From: Strongylocentrotus purpuratus
Lineage: Eukaryota > Echinodermata > Echinoidea > Camarodonta > Strongylocentrotidae
Direction: 5' to 3'
DNA length: 64,000 nucleotides
NCBI RefSeq assembly: GCF_000002235.5
Contig: NW_022145547.1
Span: 601,501-665,500 of the forward strand
Shown here: in pieces, positions 1 to 14,897 of the stretch
Numbering within the stretch: the first letter of the stretch is position 1
Layout of the letters: every line of letters starts with the position of its first letter
Notes under the pieces: generated by a model
Seen by the model: only the letters and a program-made list of their open reading frames with translations
Databases searched by the model: none
Told to the model about the DNA's origin: nothing
Program-made: the position numbers and the translations under genes

Positions 1-772
1 AACGAACTGCAAAGTATGACTTTTATGATGGCCATTTATCACTCTCCACTTTTAAAACCCAGGATAAGAGAAAGTTTGAAATGTCTCCATAGTTTTCTGT
101 AAATTTTCTAGCAGTTGATTCGATTCCATTCAATTTCTTTCTTTTGATCTGGGCATTTACTTCAAACTATGTAACACACTTGTCGCGAATATCTTTTGAT
201 TGCTGAGAAATTATTGCAACTTGCATTTGCTTTATAATATAAAAGTTATAAAGCACAATAATCCATAACAATGACACAATTGTTGGGTCTTCATTTTTTG
301 CTTATTTGTTTTAGGGGTTGTCTCTTCAGTTTTGATAATGGAATAGCCTTTTGAAAGAATCTGATGAATTGTTCATCCCATCATACAATAGATGCATCAT
401 TTGTACAAGTAAAATAGAAACAAACAACAAAAACTTGCTTGTAATCACATTAACTAAAAAAAGTATAACTCATACTAGGCCACATGCTTCCCATGTGAGG
501 TAGGACGACAAGCTGAATTAAAAAATAGATCATATATCTCTATGCTCATTATTCAGCTACTATATTGGTTTTCTACCAACATTATGTGGAAGATGCTATC
601 TAATTGTCATCTTGAACATAATTTTCATTTAGTTCAGTGTGAATTTTTCGAGATAGCTTTATGTTAAAGAGAGAACCAAACATTACCTGTTTTTTAAATT
701 GTATATGCTTCAACTGGCAAAAGATTGATTATTGGTGATTAAAGTGATGTGATAGCTGGTATATAGTCTTAC
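1..772. other. 5' part of MAST intron 14
   Basis: No exon was found here; the next kinase exon must lie left of the window. Positions 480-665 resemble 12950-13100 in the same orientation (shared words include CTATGCTCATTA and TCTTGAACAT), so this is an old dispersed repeat. Confidence 0.6.
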
Positions 773-864
773 CTGGCTGTTTCCAGAGGAAGTGGTCCTA
801 TATGTTTGATCAAAGTAGCTACGTCTCCTCCTTCTACATATTCCATCACCATGCACAAATATTT
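773..864 (-). CDS. MAST: MAST exon 14 (residues 557-586 plus 2 nt), kinase hinge
   Basis: 92 nt between CATCAG and GTAAGA. Reads [20 protein letters not shown] then [10 protein letters not shown], ending two bases into an arginine codon. MEYVEGGD is the hinge and substrate-entry segment. The next exon, expected to start with MYFAE..LALEYLH, is not in positions 1-772. Confidence 0.96.
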
Positions 865-3800
865 CTGATGAAGAGAAAGAAATAGAGAAGGAAAAAATGA
901 AAAATATAATTTATGATACATGTAGTTGTCAAATCAAATCAAACCATACCAAATCAAACAAAATCAAATATAAATACATTACACAACTATTACGTAATTA
1001 CTATTTTGGCTGAATGTTTCTTTCAATTGCCCTCCTTTTATTAGAGAAATATGAAAACAGAAAATCCATGACAAACATATAGTTTTCAAATCAAATCTTT
1101 TATGAATATGAAGGATTCACTTGATTTCTCATGTATAGTTGGGCTGATCAATCTTTCATAGAACGTTGCAAAGGTTGGCTACTGGCATAACAGATAAAAT
1201 CACAGTTTTTGCAAAGATAATGATCCTTACAATCTTTTTATTGAGTGATACAGTGTACCTGAATATTGATACCACTCAAGGGAGACAAGAAGGGTAGTCC
1301 ATATAGACAGGTGGTCCATATGTACAGGTTCATTTAGAACATGGTTATTAAGAACATGTTTGAACAAGAAACACATTTCAAGGGAAATGAAAAATGTGGT
1401 CATTATTGACTGATGGGTCTTTCTATACGTGTGGTAGCTAAAGCAAGTGTCACTGTGGGTGTTTTAAAGTTGAACATAACACATTTAATGATCACATGGA
1501 CCTTGTAAAATCCAAGGATTGCCTGTACGTCATCTTACCTTTGTTTCAAAGCTGCAGTAGAGAGCCACAACGAAAGGGTTCTCCGCAAACGTGAGGATGT
1601 CACGTTCAGCAAAGACCTGCTCCCTCTGGTTCCGAAGGGCAATGTTCTGCTTACATATCTTCTTCATGGCAAACCTCTGCAGAGATGCCTTGTGTCGCAC
1701 CAAGTATACAGCACTGTGGAAAGAGATTATAATAATTATAATTATAACAATTATCTTGTTTACCCAGGGTAGCCTAATTAGTATTAATACTGTTCTCCCT
1801 GAGGGCCCTGCAATCATATTATTACCCTACCTTTAGCCGAGCTACCATTATGAGATGCTCAAGCATTCATAGAATTTCTGTCTACTGAGAACCCATTCAC
1901 TTCTCCTGGGAGGAGAGTGGGAATTGCAGGCTAATGTGATGGGATTCAAACCATGAACTGTGTCAATCATAGTCCACTGATGTATTCACTAGACCACGAC
2001 ACCTCTTCAAAGATTTTAAGAGCTTGCCACATTAAAAGATAAAGTTGAGTTCTGGTCAAGCGATTGCATTGTGAAAGAAATGGTATGGAATCGATCAGAA
2101 AAAGTTGATCATGTAGCAAGTATTAGTGTGTACTGCAAGGTTCTGGAGTCATCAAAATTATAACAAAGTTGGCCCTGTATTGGTAAGCGAATGAGCTCTG
2201 TACACAGGAAGATGTGAAGATTGGACTACACATACATGTGGCATAAAAATTGGGCCTCATTTGTAAGCCGTTACTTGTCATAATTAGAATATGAAGGATT
2301 TGAAGAGCCATGCTTTTCAGGGAATATTTTTATCTCTGATGTTCTTCAACACTCGCATATTAACAATGATAATGCTCACAAATTATTTGTTCACCTCTCC
2401 CCAAAACTCAACCTTCTCTTTTAGGTACTGCATAAAATGAACATGATTAGACTCCAGCGCCATAACTTACAATGTGAACAAATGTATGAAAGGTTATAAT
2501 TTGTTATTCAGGGCTACACTTTTGAAATAGCGCAGTGTGCCAGTTGGGAGGAAGACAACAAAAAATTGATTTGACTTGTATCCAGTTTGTTTATAATTAA
2601 TAAAGTTAGATGTATTCTGTGCTATATCAGACACTTACCCATATGCTCCATTGCTGATGATCTTGATGTTCTCAAAATCTTCTTCTCTTGGTTCCTTAAA
2701 GCAGTCTCTACCATCAACATTACTCTTGATAAATAAAAATGAAATGACAATGACAGTATTACCTCTATATTTTAATTCCTAACTATATATTACTTGAAAA
2801 TATTTTCATATCACATCATTGCCTTATGGAACACTTTTATGGAACAGTTTTATAGAACACAATTATGGAACACTTTACCATTACAAATAAGACAATCGTC
2901 ATTAATCGAAATATTTAAGAAGAAACTTAAGCACCATTTATTAATGTCTTAGTTTTAATACTGTATAATTATTTTGATATTGTACAGAGCCCCTTGAGCA
3001 GTCTTTTAGAATGGATATTTGCGCTTTATAAGTTGACATTATTATTATTACCTCACATACAAGTATTTTCATATCACAAGTTAATTATCTGTAACAACCC
3101 CTTTCCTAACTATGCACCATCTCCCATTCCCCCTTTTTTGTTCAATCTCTCTTTTTTTTCTTGCTCTCTGCCTCAATCTCTTCTCTCTCTCTCTACAGTT
3201 TTCTGCCCATGCTAACATATTCCTCCAACATGACCAGTTTGAATGCAAGCTGTAACATAAGATCTTCAACCCTCTCATCCAATGCCCACATTTGTGGTTG
3301 ACACACCATGAAATGACTAGCCAATCAGAAGCAACTTCTGTTGATGCAACTATATCTCAACCGCCTATGATGACAAACATTAACACCAACCCCACCGTTA
3401 CCATGCTCCTTACCTTTCATCCTCTCCTGAATCCTGGCGTGGCGGTGAGGGGGAATCCCCACACAGGTCGCCCACGTCTGGAAAGTGATCAAAATATGCT
3501 ATATGAGGTCAACCATAGGCGAGTGAGTAGAAACCCATCACATAACATGACAGGAAGAGCAAAGGGTGGACCATGTGGGTCATCAACATGATTTCAATGT
3601 GCATTTGAATGTTTCAAAATCATGAAGACATACATGGAATGAATCACGACATTCCCATTATATATTGCATTCAAATTGATAAATTTTGAAAAATGTGTAA
3701 ATAAGAAACATATGGATATGCCATTGAGTTAAAGTTAACACCAATGAAATGAAAAAAGGAATTTTGGTTTGAAGGAATTATACAAAAAAATCATTGTAAA

Positions 3801-6800
3801 TTTTCACAGCAAACATCACAAGCATGCCATTATGAAACACCAATTTTTTTTATTTCAACAAGGAGTTGCACACAAGGTTAAAAGGATAAATGGAACCAAA
3901 CCCATTTTTAGTTTGTAAAATAGCGTGAAGAAGTAGTATGGACCATGAGTTTTCATCGGATGCCCACAAATGACAGTTGAAGGTTGGTGTGTTGAGGATA
4001 TCGGAGCACATGGGAGGTCACACAAGGGAGGAATGCCATAGCCAATAAGATGTTGATTTCCATGGTAACGGGATAGCATCAGGTCCAGAGTATGGAGACA
4101 GCACAGGAATGGATCGGCAGACCACAGAGGTGGTTGTCAGGTGACGTTGAACATCGATTGGTGATAGGTGAGAAGAGAAGAGATTAAGAGAGGCAGATGT
4201 GAGCATGCAAGTGATGCAGGAAGAAGGAAAGAGAAGAGAAGAATTGTTTTTGATGGATGAATGCAAGCAGACAAATGTGATGGAGGATGATATGTTGGTG
4301 AGGTTTGGAAGATAGAGGGATGATGGAGAGATAAATACATAGATAAGCAGAAAAAAGTAAAGATAACCAAGACAGGAATGATGACAATTATGATAGTGAT
4401 GGTGGTGATGATGATGATGATGACCATGTTGCCAATAAAATTGATGGTGATGATAATGGTGATGATGATAGTGATGATGATGATGACGATGATGACGATG
4501 ATGACATTGACAATAATATTGATGGTGATGATGTTGATGTTGTTGACAACAGAAAAAAAAGGAAAAAAAATACCAATACGAAATAGAATCAAACAGATTC
4601 AAGCAGAAAAATAGTAATGTTTAGTCAGCATTAGGATTAATATGAGGAAAGAGATGAAACAGTTATTTGATGTGGTGTTAAAATAGAAAACAAGAAAAGC
4701 AGGGGAGAAGGGTGTAAATTGGAAGAAAAGAAAAAGAAAATATAGAAATTAACCACTTACAAACAATCTACACTTTCACTTCATACAGTACAATAGTGAA
4801 CTTTCAACAAGGTTGAATACTTTGCAGTGCATATCAAGAAATAACAGTAACGAAAATTCACAACAAACATATTGCTCTATACTTTGCAATTCTTGTTAAG
4901 TTGAAAAATGTGGATGTTAAAAGCTTTCACACATTGTCAATAAGCACACTAACACTATATAATTTGTTGAAGAAATTATCTTTGTGTTTGAAGAAAAACT
5001 ACAGATACATATATACATTTACACAAAAATATACTACTCAGTGTAAAGAATGAAAAGAAAAATAAATAAATATATATTTGAACATAAATATGATACTCTT
5101 AATATATATTACACCAGAAACAATGACATGCATACACACCAACGATGTGAACACTACGAATATCACTCCAACAATGTACAGATATAGAACAGAATACTAC
5201 TTCAATTTCAATATCAGGGGAGGAGGGGGGGGGGGGGGGGGGGAGGGGGCTATTAGCTGAGCAATGGAAATGAAAGAAAAAAGTAGCTTCCTTTAGGAAG
5301 GTGTATGCAGCATTCACTCACAAAACATTTGCTTCAGGCTTTTATTTTGTCACAGACATGGGGTCAGGGTTAAGAACGGAGTTAAGGTCTACGGCTTGGT
5401 TAAAATCATAGCTACGACTACATTAAAGTCGTAGACCCAAGTTTAGATCCAGTTTTAAAGTTTGGAATTCAACTCGAGTAAGAAATTGTTGATGTAGCTA
5501 TTGGTTCAGGAGCATGCCTCAAAAAATCCAAGAAAGAGAGATGCTTTCCAAATGCTTTACAGTATATTTATAAATCCATCTAGAGAGTCAGAGGGGAACG
5601 GACGAGATGACAATGTCTCTTACCCAAGGGATCTTTGGTTAGTCCTAGCTGGTGGATGATGTACTTTGGTAAGTCTTCTGAAATAGTGGATCCAACTTTG
5701 GCCTGGTCCTCAAAAGATTCCAACAGCTGGAAAAACTCCTCAGGGTCGAATTCCTATTCAAATAGAAAGGGACATTTACATTTCGAATATTCACGGATAT
5801 ACTTGGTACAGTCAAACCTGCTTTAGTGACTACCTGTCTACAAAGACCAATTCTTTGTTTCCCTTGAAAATGGTTTCTCATTGAAACATGTACTAAAGAA
5901 ACCTGGCTACAAAGACCACTTTTTGTCTTTCCTTTGGGCGGTCGCTATAGACAGGTTTTTTTTTTTTTACTGTATTACACTACCAGAAGCAATTAAAAGA
6001 ATTTTTTTTTTAAAGAGAAGGCAACCCATTTTGCTACATTAAAGATTGATGCCTTTAACCTTATTGACTTATTGACTATCATCTTACATACAAAAATGAC
6101 TTGATTTATTGAGGGTTATATAATAATCAACAAATTCTCCTTTACAGACTGAAATGGCATGAAAACATTTCCTGATACACTTCACCCCTAAGCTACAAAT
6201 TTTAAGGGGGGACATAAAAGTGATGACTACGGTGCAAGCGTGTCTGTCCTATGGGTTTTGTATGATGATTAATGTGTACTCACCAGGCATTCAAGAAGTC
6301 TAGCTGGCCTGGCTAGTATCATCAGTAGGTCTCTCACTACCCTCGTAAATGACTTGGCAGAGACTTGAGATCGGTTCTCAGCCTGTCAATAAAAGCACAA
6401 AGGTAAAAAGACAAAACGGAAGGGTCTAGTTAATGATTAGTCATCGTCCGAATGCTAGCTATCTCCATCATATGTTCGAATGCATTTGCATTTAATAGCA
6501 TGCATCGTTTTGCTCCTAGTACTGATGTTTTCCCTATGAACCTGTACTTGTAAATTTTCAATTCACTTGTATGAAACTATTTTTATAGATTAAACAAATT
6601 TAAATACTTTATCAGAAAGTATGAAATTATCTTCATGAATAGAATTAACCCTGCAAATATTGGCTGCTGCTATACCAGATAAAGCTTCTGAAAATTTCAG
6701 TAAATCTATCAGAGTATTAAATCAATTTTGTTTCAAAACTTTATATCACTTTAATACATTAGCAAACTGGTATTATGTATAATCAACTTTCATCCCAGTA

Positions 6801-9698
6801 TGTTATTTTCAATTATAACTTTAAGATTAATTGCAATACATAATTATTGATCCAATCTACAAAATGCTAAGTTATGACACTCAGTCATATTGAGCCTTCA
6901 CTATGTACCTCCCCTTTTCTTCATTCTTGTTGTATCATTTTATGCACCTTTTCTGACTGTTTTCAGAATTTAAGCAAAGAATCATAAGAGTATTCAAAAG
7001 ATCTGTAATACTGTCATCGTTCCAAATCCACAGAGTAAAACTGAGGAGCGATTTCTTTGGAAAAGAGAGAAAAACAAGTTGAAAGAGCATTGAATAATAA
7101 GAAGAGGCTGGCATCTGGTACACCACATTATAAATCGAGGGAACCACATTGATTTACAATTCACATCACATTCCACGTGGGTGATTTAAAAAGAAGCACT
7201 GCCCTCTGGAGACTCATACTTGACAGTTTTGGCGTAAGCTAAGAATCCCTATTTGACAGGTTTTCGATGCCAGGTTAACCTATGACTCTAAGGAGTGACG
7301 TGGGAGCCTTTAGAAGTGGTTTGTATGGAAGAAAACAATCAACTCTCATTTTCTTCATTTCGGACAGGAACATCTTGAGATGATCAGTTGTCTCTATATT
7401 TGCCCTTGCCATGATTCATGGAGTTTTATTTGCTTGTTTTAAAGGAAAACGCTGATTCATATTGTGTAATATTTATGTCTCATTCTTTGTAATAATACAT
7501 CTGTCTCCTTTCTTAATACTCATTACTTCTGTTATGTTGCATTTGTTTGCCTCAAGTTTTCTCTCCTCTTCTCCCACCATTAGTTTTCCTCCTTTATTTC
7601 TAATATTTATTTCCTCTTCAACCTCTCTCGTCATCTTTAGTTCATAGTACAAAAAAGGGGCCAGGGCAAAAAGGTGCAGACAGAGGCAAGTACAGCAGAT
7701 GTTTTTATTTTTTTATTAAATGGGGGAAGGGGGATGGGGGACATATTTGGAAAAGTTTGGACTTTTCTAAGACTACTTCCATACAAAATATTTCAGTCTG
7801 TACATTGTCTGCATTGTTAAAGGTAATAGGTAATTCATGCTCTTTATTATTTATAAACAATATCTTTTTATCCTTTCATCACACAACTCAAAAACTGAAA
7901 AATAAAATTGACCAACATTCATGTTCTTGTCCTTCTGCCTGAAAATGCATTTGTGAAGATAATCCCCCCCCCCCCTCAGTGTTTCTCATTGTATTCAGTA
8001 TAACCTGTACGTAATAACTACCTGTCTACAAAGACTAAAATTTCTTCTTGATTCACCTGACTAGGGCCCCGTTTCACAAAACTTATAATAAGTGACAAAT
8101 TACAGTTTTTGTTATAAGCTAGTGAAATCTTTGCTTCTGATTGGTTATCAGCAAATTTGTCACTGATTTTTGTCATTGAAAAAAGGCTTTGTGAAATGGG
8201 TCCCGAATACAGATTTGACTGTAAAAGTTGAATGACTTACATCTTCTGCCAGCATTTGGACCTTGTGGGAGACCTCGGTGAAGTAGATATGGGAGACCTG
8301 GTCCTCTTGTGATTTCTCTAAGCAGTCCCGGGCTAGTTCTACCGTCTGATGGACCAGGAAAGCATAGATTGCATCGTGCCCTTCCTGGCTCATATCCATT
8401 GAATACTTGTTGATAAAGTCCTGGAATAAGAGATGAAATACGATAATATTTGCATTTAGATAAATCTTCATTCTTGGTAGATGGTTGCAACCTTATGGTC
8501 CTATGCTAACATACTCATTTATATAATGCATTGTTTAGGGTTATGAGAGAAGGCTTAGGCTAACCCTCACCTGAGCACTAGACCTACATGTAACCCTAAC
8601 CATAAACTCTTTGCATTAATAGTGTGTATGACCTATAGGATGCCACCTTCCATATAGTCAGTCCTTGGGTATCCTGTATCATTCAACACTCTGGGGGGCA
8701 TTTCACAAAACTTGTCATCAGTGACAAATGACAGTTTTTGTTATAAGCTAGTGAAATCCTTGCTTCTGATTGGTTATTAGCAGATTTTTCACTGATTTTT
8801 GTCATTTGTCCTTTAAATTTAAATTCTCTTCCCCATCCATTTTCCTAAAAAGTGGTAACAATTTACAACTCTGTTGTCTTAAGACCCTAATTTTGAAAGA
8901 GACAATAGAGAAACGATGGGGAGAGGCTGGATCTATACTTACAGTGAGTTTGGTTTCCATCTGTTGTTTAGCCTTGGGGAATCTCTCCTTGTAGAGGCTG
9001 TTCATGTGTAGCATCTCATGATCGGTACTACCCACCAACGGACTGCTTGCACCACTACAGTACCATGGAAACAAAGGAAAACAAATTCAACATATGAGTC
9101 AATATCTTGATTTGTACAATGTCAATTTTATACTTTTTTTATTCAAAAACTCCCATATTGCACATTGTTATCAAACAAGAGTTACAATTGCTCCATCTAC
9201 AATAATATCATAATCAACGTATAGGAAGAATAAGGTTAATTGTAGACTAGTGCAGATATATTTGAAAGAGTGATTCATATTCTTTGTAAACATCAAATAG
9301 TCAGCAAAGAAAAAAGTACATTATATTCATCCCTGTTTTGAGAATGAGAATATCTGAATATAAATGTTGCCAGTCTAGGATTGAGAACAGCAGTTCCATT
9401 GATACTGTAGCTTCATTAAAGTATGTCATGTTCAGGTAAATTTCACCATTTATTGCTTGGTTTGTTAATTTGCCAATGTTTTCATTTGACCATGTGCATG
9501 TTAAGCAGCTGGAGAATTTAACCATTACCTCTAAAATTAAAAAAAAAATGATTAATGCAAGTCATGACAAATCTGCAGTTACAATGTATTGAGTCAGAGT
9601 TAAGTAAAATCATAACTGTCGCATGGCCCTCGCGTACACAGATAACGCGTGGCGCGTGCGCCACGCGTTCCTGATGGGCCCGACCTAGCGCCACGCGT

Positions 9699-9743
<45 letters not shown>

Positions 9744-9920
9744 ATTTTTGTTTTTGTTTTTTTGTTGTTGAAAAATCAGAAAATTCCGGATTTTCTGGTC
9801 CTAGAAATCCCCCAAAAACATAATATTCCGAATTATTCGTAAGGGTTGGCAGGTATGGTATTAAAAATTCATCTTCATCAAATTACTTGTAATACTTGTA
9901 AAAAATAAATTTAAATTTAA

Positions 9921-9959
<39 letters not shown>

Positions 9960-10386
9960 AAATTTTTACCTTTTTTTTTGGGGGGGGGGGGGGTCAAATT
10001 TTCCCTCGGGTCGCGCCACGCGTTTTTAAGTTCTTGGCGAGAGGCCTGGTCTCATGCATTCATGTATGAATGGAAAAACTCTGATTATCTTCACTAGTAC
10101 AAAGATTGCATGTAAAATTGTAAATAAGGATGGGGTTTGTCCTTTAAAGTCAGGGGTGATAGTGAGCACTAAAAAAAAAATAGGTTTTTTGTTTTCCCCT
10201 CAACCACGCCCCCCTTGAGTAAAAAAAAAAAAAAGGCGATTCGCGGGGAAAAAAACGGCATCTAACAACATTCCCCCCTTTCGAGTAAGAAAATTGGGAG
10301 AAAAAAATAGGGCAAAATAGGGAAGAATATAGAAAATAAGAATCAGGAAAATCAGGATAAAAAAGGGAAGAAAAAAAAAAAAATCT

Positions 10387-10433
<47 letters not shown>

Positions 10434-10644
10434 TTTTTTTTTTTTTAAATCGGGAAGAAAAAAAAAATCGGGAAAAAATCGGGAAAAATCAAAAAAATCG
10501 GGAAACCGATTTAAATCGGGTTTTTATCAGGCCTGTAAAGTGCAAATATCATTTTAAAAGCATGATTTGTTTCAAGATAAGATGTAATCCATATATATAT
10601 ATATATTGCTATGAGCTAGCAGTGCACTGGTATGATGTTTTGTG

Positions 10645-10677
<33 letters not shown>

Positions 10678-11106
10678 TATATATATCTTTAGTATCCTAT
10701 CCACCACTTTCAGCCATGCATTGTACTGCGTAGTGTATGTATGCAGTTGTGTGTATAATCATGAACATAAATTGTTACCTATTTACACATAATTTTTCAA
10801 CATTCTAAATGATGACATATTAAGTTCTCGTGTACAAAAAGGTGCATTCTTCTATATTATTTAAACAAATTAGTTCATTGAAATGTAACCTACTGTCTCA
10901 GTTAATCAGCTACACATATTTATAAGGGTCCTCTTTTATCTTTATTTTGTACAAAAAATATATTCAACAGGTTATCATGAACAGTAAATGGAAGTCTTGC
11001 TTGGAATTACTCTTGGAGTTAGCTCTGCAACGATATGACTGAAACTTAAATGCACACAGATAATGCCCATTAAACATATTTCTTTTCTGATTTTTTAATC
11101 TATTTT

Positions 11107-11140
<34 letters not shown>

Positions 11141-14100
11141 ATTTATTTATTTATTTATTTATTTTTTATTTTTTATTTTTATTTATTTTATTATTATTAT
11201 TTTTTTTTTTTTGGGGGGGGGGGTGGAGTCTCTATCGCAAGAAATTTTAACATGACTGTATTATTTTGTTAAACATAACAACAGGCACATTGAGATAAAA
11301 AAAAACATAAAAACATTACAAAAAAAAAACTTATTTCCTTTGAACTTGACATGGGAAGAGGGAACAAAATATAAATATAAATATTCTGATATATACAGCA
11401 ACAAGGTATATACAGTACAATTACTTGTATCATGGAAAGCAAGTACTAAATAACTTTTGAAAACACAACTAAACATCTGTACTAGATGTATCATACCACA
11501 TAATACTGGTGTTATTCAGTTAATACCTGATTAGAAACTTATCTCCTGTACTGCACTTAAAGTTTAAATGTGTGACTGCATTAGTAGTTAAGTGTACATC
11601 TTGAAAATACAAGACAACCTAAACACATGTAAGCGTAACCTGTTTAATATATTACTTTATATCTGGTGTATCAATCAAACGTACTAAATGTGCACAAACA
11701 ATGGAGTTGCTAATCACATGATTTCTATATACATTAAAACAATTAACTTGAAAAGAATTGGCTCTATAACTTTATTATCAGTTCTCATGTCACAAAGCTA
11801 TTCATCTTCGTAAGTCGACTTGGATATTTGATTCTATAACTTTTCTGAACACGTACATGTACAGGTACATGTAATATTGTATTCCTCATTCAAGAGAGAA
11901 AATAATGATATTTTAGACAATGTATATCCTATAAATATTGTACATGCAAAAACAAAGGGATGATTTACCAAATAAAAAAAATCTATTTCTTGGCTCAATT
12001 CTTTAATAATTCTTAACTCTCTACCAATCCCATCAAAATCAAGTTCAGATATTACCAAAACGCGTTTTCACAAATTACCACCTTATACTAAAAGCAAAAG
12101 TAACTCATAGGTCATAATCTTTTGAAGTTGCATTAGATGATCATGAAATTCACGTTTGAAACTCATTAAAAAACTGCATTGTTACTAATCCGTTCCATCT
12201 AATAGAAACCCTACATAACACATATCATTTCCTTGTTATAAACATTGAGCCGATGATCTAAAAGTGAAAGAAATGACACTGAAAAAGTAGAAGATACTTC
12301 AGAAATTCTCTGAATTTCATCATTTATTCCTGAACCAAATTATACCAGCACAATGAAATAACATTTCGATTTGAATTTACTATGCATCTCAACATAAGCA
12401 AAGTAAAATTGATGATTTAATTTTGTGTTCAATATTCTGCATATTACCGTTATGATATGGGTAGTGCAGATTTGTAATTGAAAATATATTACGCCTCCCA
12501 CCTCACAAAGCATGATGGAAGATAACTCAAAGACCCATGTTTCCCATTGGCTAAATTAAAAAAAAAAATATCTGTACCTTCCCAAAATACTAATGGTCAT
12601 GCATGAATATTACGTCTCCAATCTAAAAATGTTAGTTTAAACAGCTTACAACCTCAGGTGCTAAAATGGAATATTTCACAATATTTTTTGATATTGATAT
12701 ACAATTAAGGTAATCAAAGTAGTATATTAAAGAATTAACTTTAGTACTGGTAATGCGATTGCATTGTGAAAGAAAAGGTGTGAAAGGATCAGAAATAGTT
12801 GATCATGTAGCATGTAAGTATTGGTGTGCACTGCAAGGTTCTGGAGTCATCAAAATCATAATAAATTTGACCGAGTCTTGGTAAAGTAACAAGCACTCAC
12901 ATAGAAAGCTATATATGGGACAACACACATGGTGTCGGGGCTAGTACTACCTTGATTTCCTTGTCTTTCTATGCTCATTACTCAGCCAGTATACATTTTC
13001 TTCCAAAATTGTTTGGCACATGTCATTTATTTGTAATCTTGAACATTCAGTGTAAGTTTCGTTTGATTCTGTGAGAATTAATTTTTTTTTTTACCAGTAC
13101 TGGAGTTTATCTTTAAAGACAAATCAAATAGTTACATCTGCTTAAAGCCAGTGTTGCATTAAATCATCTAACAAATACTTAGTACCATATTGGCTTTCAA
13201 CATATGGTCTGATAATATAGCCATATTTCATCAATAAGAATAATTTTATAGATTATGCAGACTGATTCCTGAGTGAGTTAAAACAATTTGTGAGGAAATC
13301 GGAAAGGAAGTTTTTCCTGTCTAATAAAAAAAAATCATGTTTTATTTTTCTCCAATGCTTTCACCACACAATGTTTTGTATAAAGGAAAACATCTGTGAT
13401 TATGTAGCTTTAAGATACCAAGCTACTGTAAAACCAGAATCCATTTATAATCAAACTTTTGCGAATCTAACCCAACAAAACAAAAATTTGAAAAAGTTTC
13501 ATGTACTCAAAATTTTATAGTATTACAGTATAAAATCATGTCTTATCTCATATGGACACCAAATAATAACCCTATCTAAAAACAAATTCAAACGTAACTT
13601 TTACAAACATCTTCAATAACATTTCCAAAGAAACAGTAGACCTTGGTGGAGTTAGTATAATACTGACAGTACCAACATGCATTCGATATAAACCTTACAA
13701 AAATGGGAGAAAACTGCTGAAGTTCTGATCAAAGGGATTCAATGCAACATGTCCTATACGATATCTGACATTTCTCCATTTATTTTTCACTAACTTATAT
13801 TTTTTTTCTGGTATCAAGAGCATTATTAAATTATCATATCAAGATATTTATTTTATTTTATTTATTTTTTAGTGCAGATAATGGGGAAAAAAGACATATC
13901 GTATAAGACACATCGCAAGGAATCATCCAAGAACAAAGGAAGAGGGAGGTAGGTAGGTAGACCAGCTTGCTATATGGAAGGCAGAGTAAATATCAAAAGG
14001 AGAGGTGATTCTTATATGATATCGAGGCTTACGCAAACTGGGATGTGAACGAGATGATCGGTCGATCGGGCAGGGATAGCCAAGAGAGGCTGCCATTAGC

Positions 14101-14861
14101 AAAAAGATTGTCAGACAAGCAAACAATGAGAAGGTGGGAATAAAGAATGAAATACAATTAGGTAGGAAGGGGTAAGAAAAAGAATTCAAAATGAACATTG
14201 GAGATTGTATGTGAACACTGAAAGGATAGAATTCTTAATTGGTACAAACACATCATACAGTTTACTACATAGTTGACTGTAAAGCTTTGGTAGGGTGAGA
14301 AAGAATCGAGTTGTAAAATGTGAGCCTATCTTCAGAAGTACTGCTTTTCATTTTGAAAGAAGCATACCAGATGATAGGCCCAACACTGGACCATCATCTT
14401 ATAAGCTACATTGATTTTTACTAGAGAAAATCACATTAATATTGAGTGTCCATTTTGTTCATGCCAACATTTTTTTGGTAGAATCTGCTTGCAAAAGTCA
14501 TTCAAATTTAGGATGAACTATTATATTTAATGATTTATATAATTATCTTATTCTACATAAAAATTATAGTTTACTAGAAGCAAAAAAGATGTGAGTTTTC
14601 AGGTGATTTGATATCAAGCATGATTTTGAAGATGTTTATCTGTAACATAAATCATCGTCTGGAAGGCCAGAAGGGCATTAACTTGATATTAATGGATACA
14701 ACCAAACACCCTTCTGGCTCTCAGCTGATGGATTATGTTAGCATACATTTAACATGTGTTTCAATGCTAGCCTGGAGGCAGGCATCTTTTAACGTGCTCG
14801 GAGACTGGATTGCAAGCACGTCTCACTGCAGGTAAGAATTCAGAGTCAATACAAACACGAG

Positions 14862-14897
<36 letters not shown>

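Larger units (their letters stand above)
1714..2638. other. MAST intron 12
   Basis: Contains the tRNA-like SINE head (1938-2008) followed directly by a dispersed repeat shared with intron 6 (2062-2240). Confidence 0.7.
3478..5623. other. MAST intron 10
   Basis: Holds the GAT/GATGGT microsatellite (4378-4536) and a long G run (5221-5247). The remainder is AT-rich without visible structure. Confidence 0.7.
6383..8240. other. MAST intron 8
   Basis: Contains the nested MITE pair at 7990-8227, a C run near 7965-7976 and otherwise AT-rich DNA without visible genes. Confidence 0.7.

Noticed and set aside
3292..3591. 99-codon plus-strand frame
   Set aside because: It lies antisense over exon 11, which has exact splice borders and phases on the minus strand.
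4018..4602. 194-codon His/Ser-rich minus frame
   Set aside because: Read-through of the GAT microsatellite; parallel frames give poly-Ile and poly-Ser.
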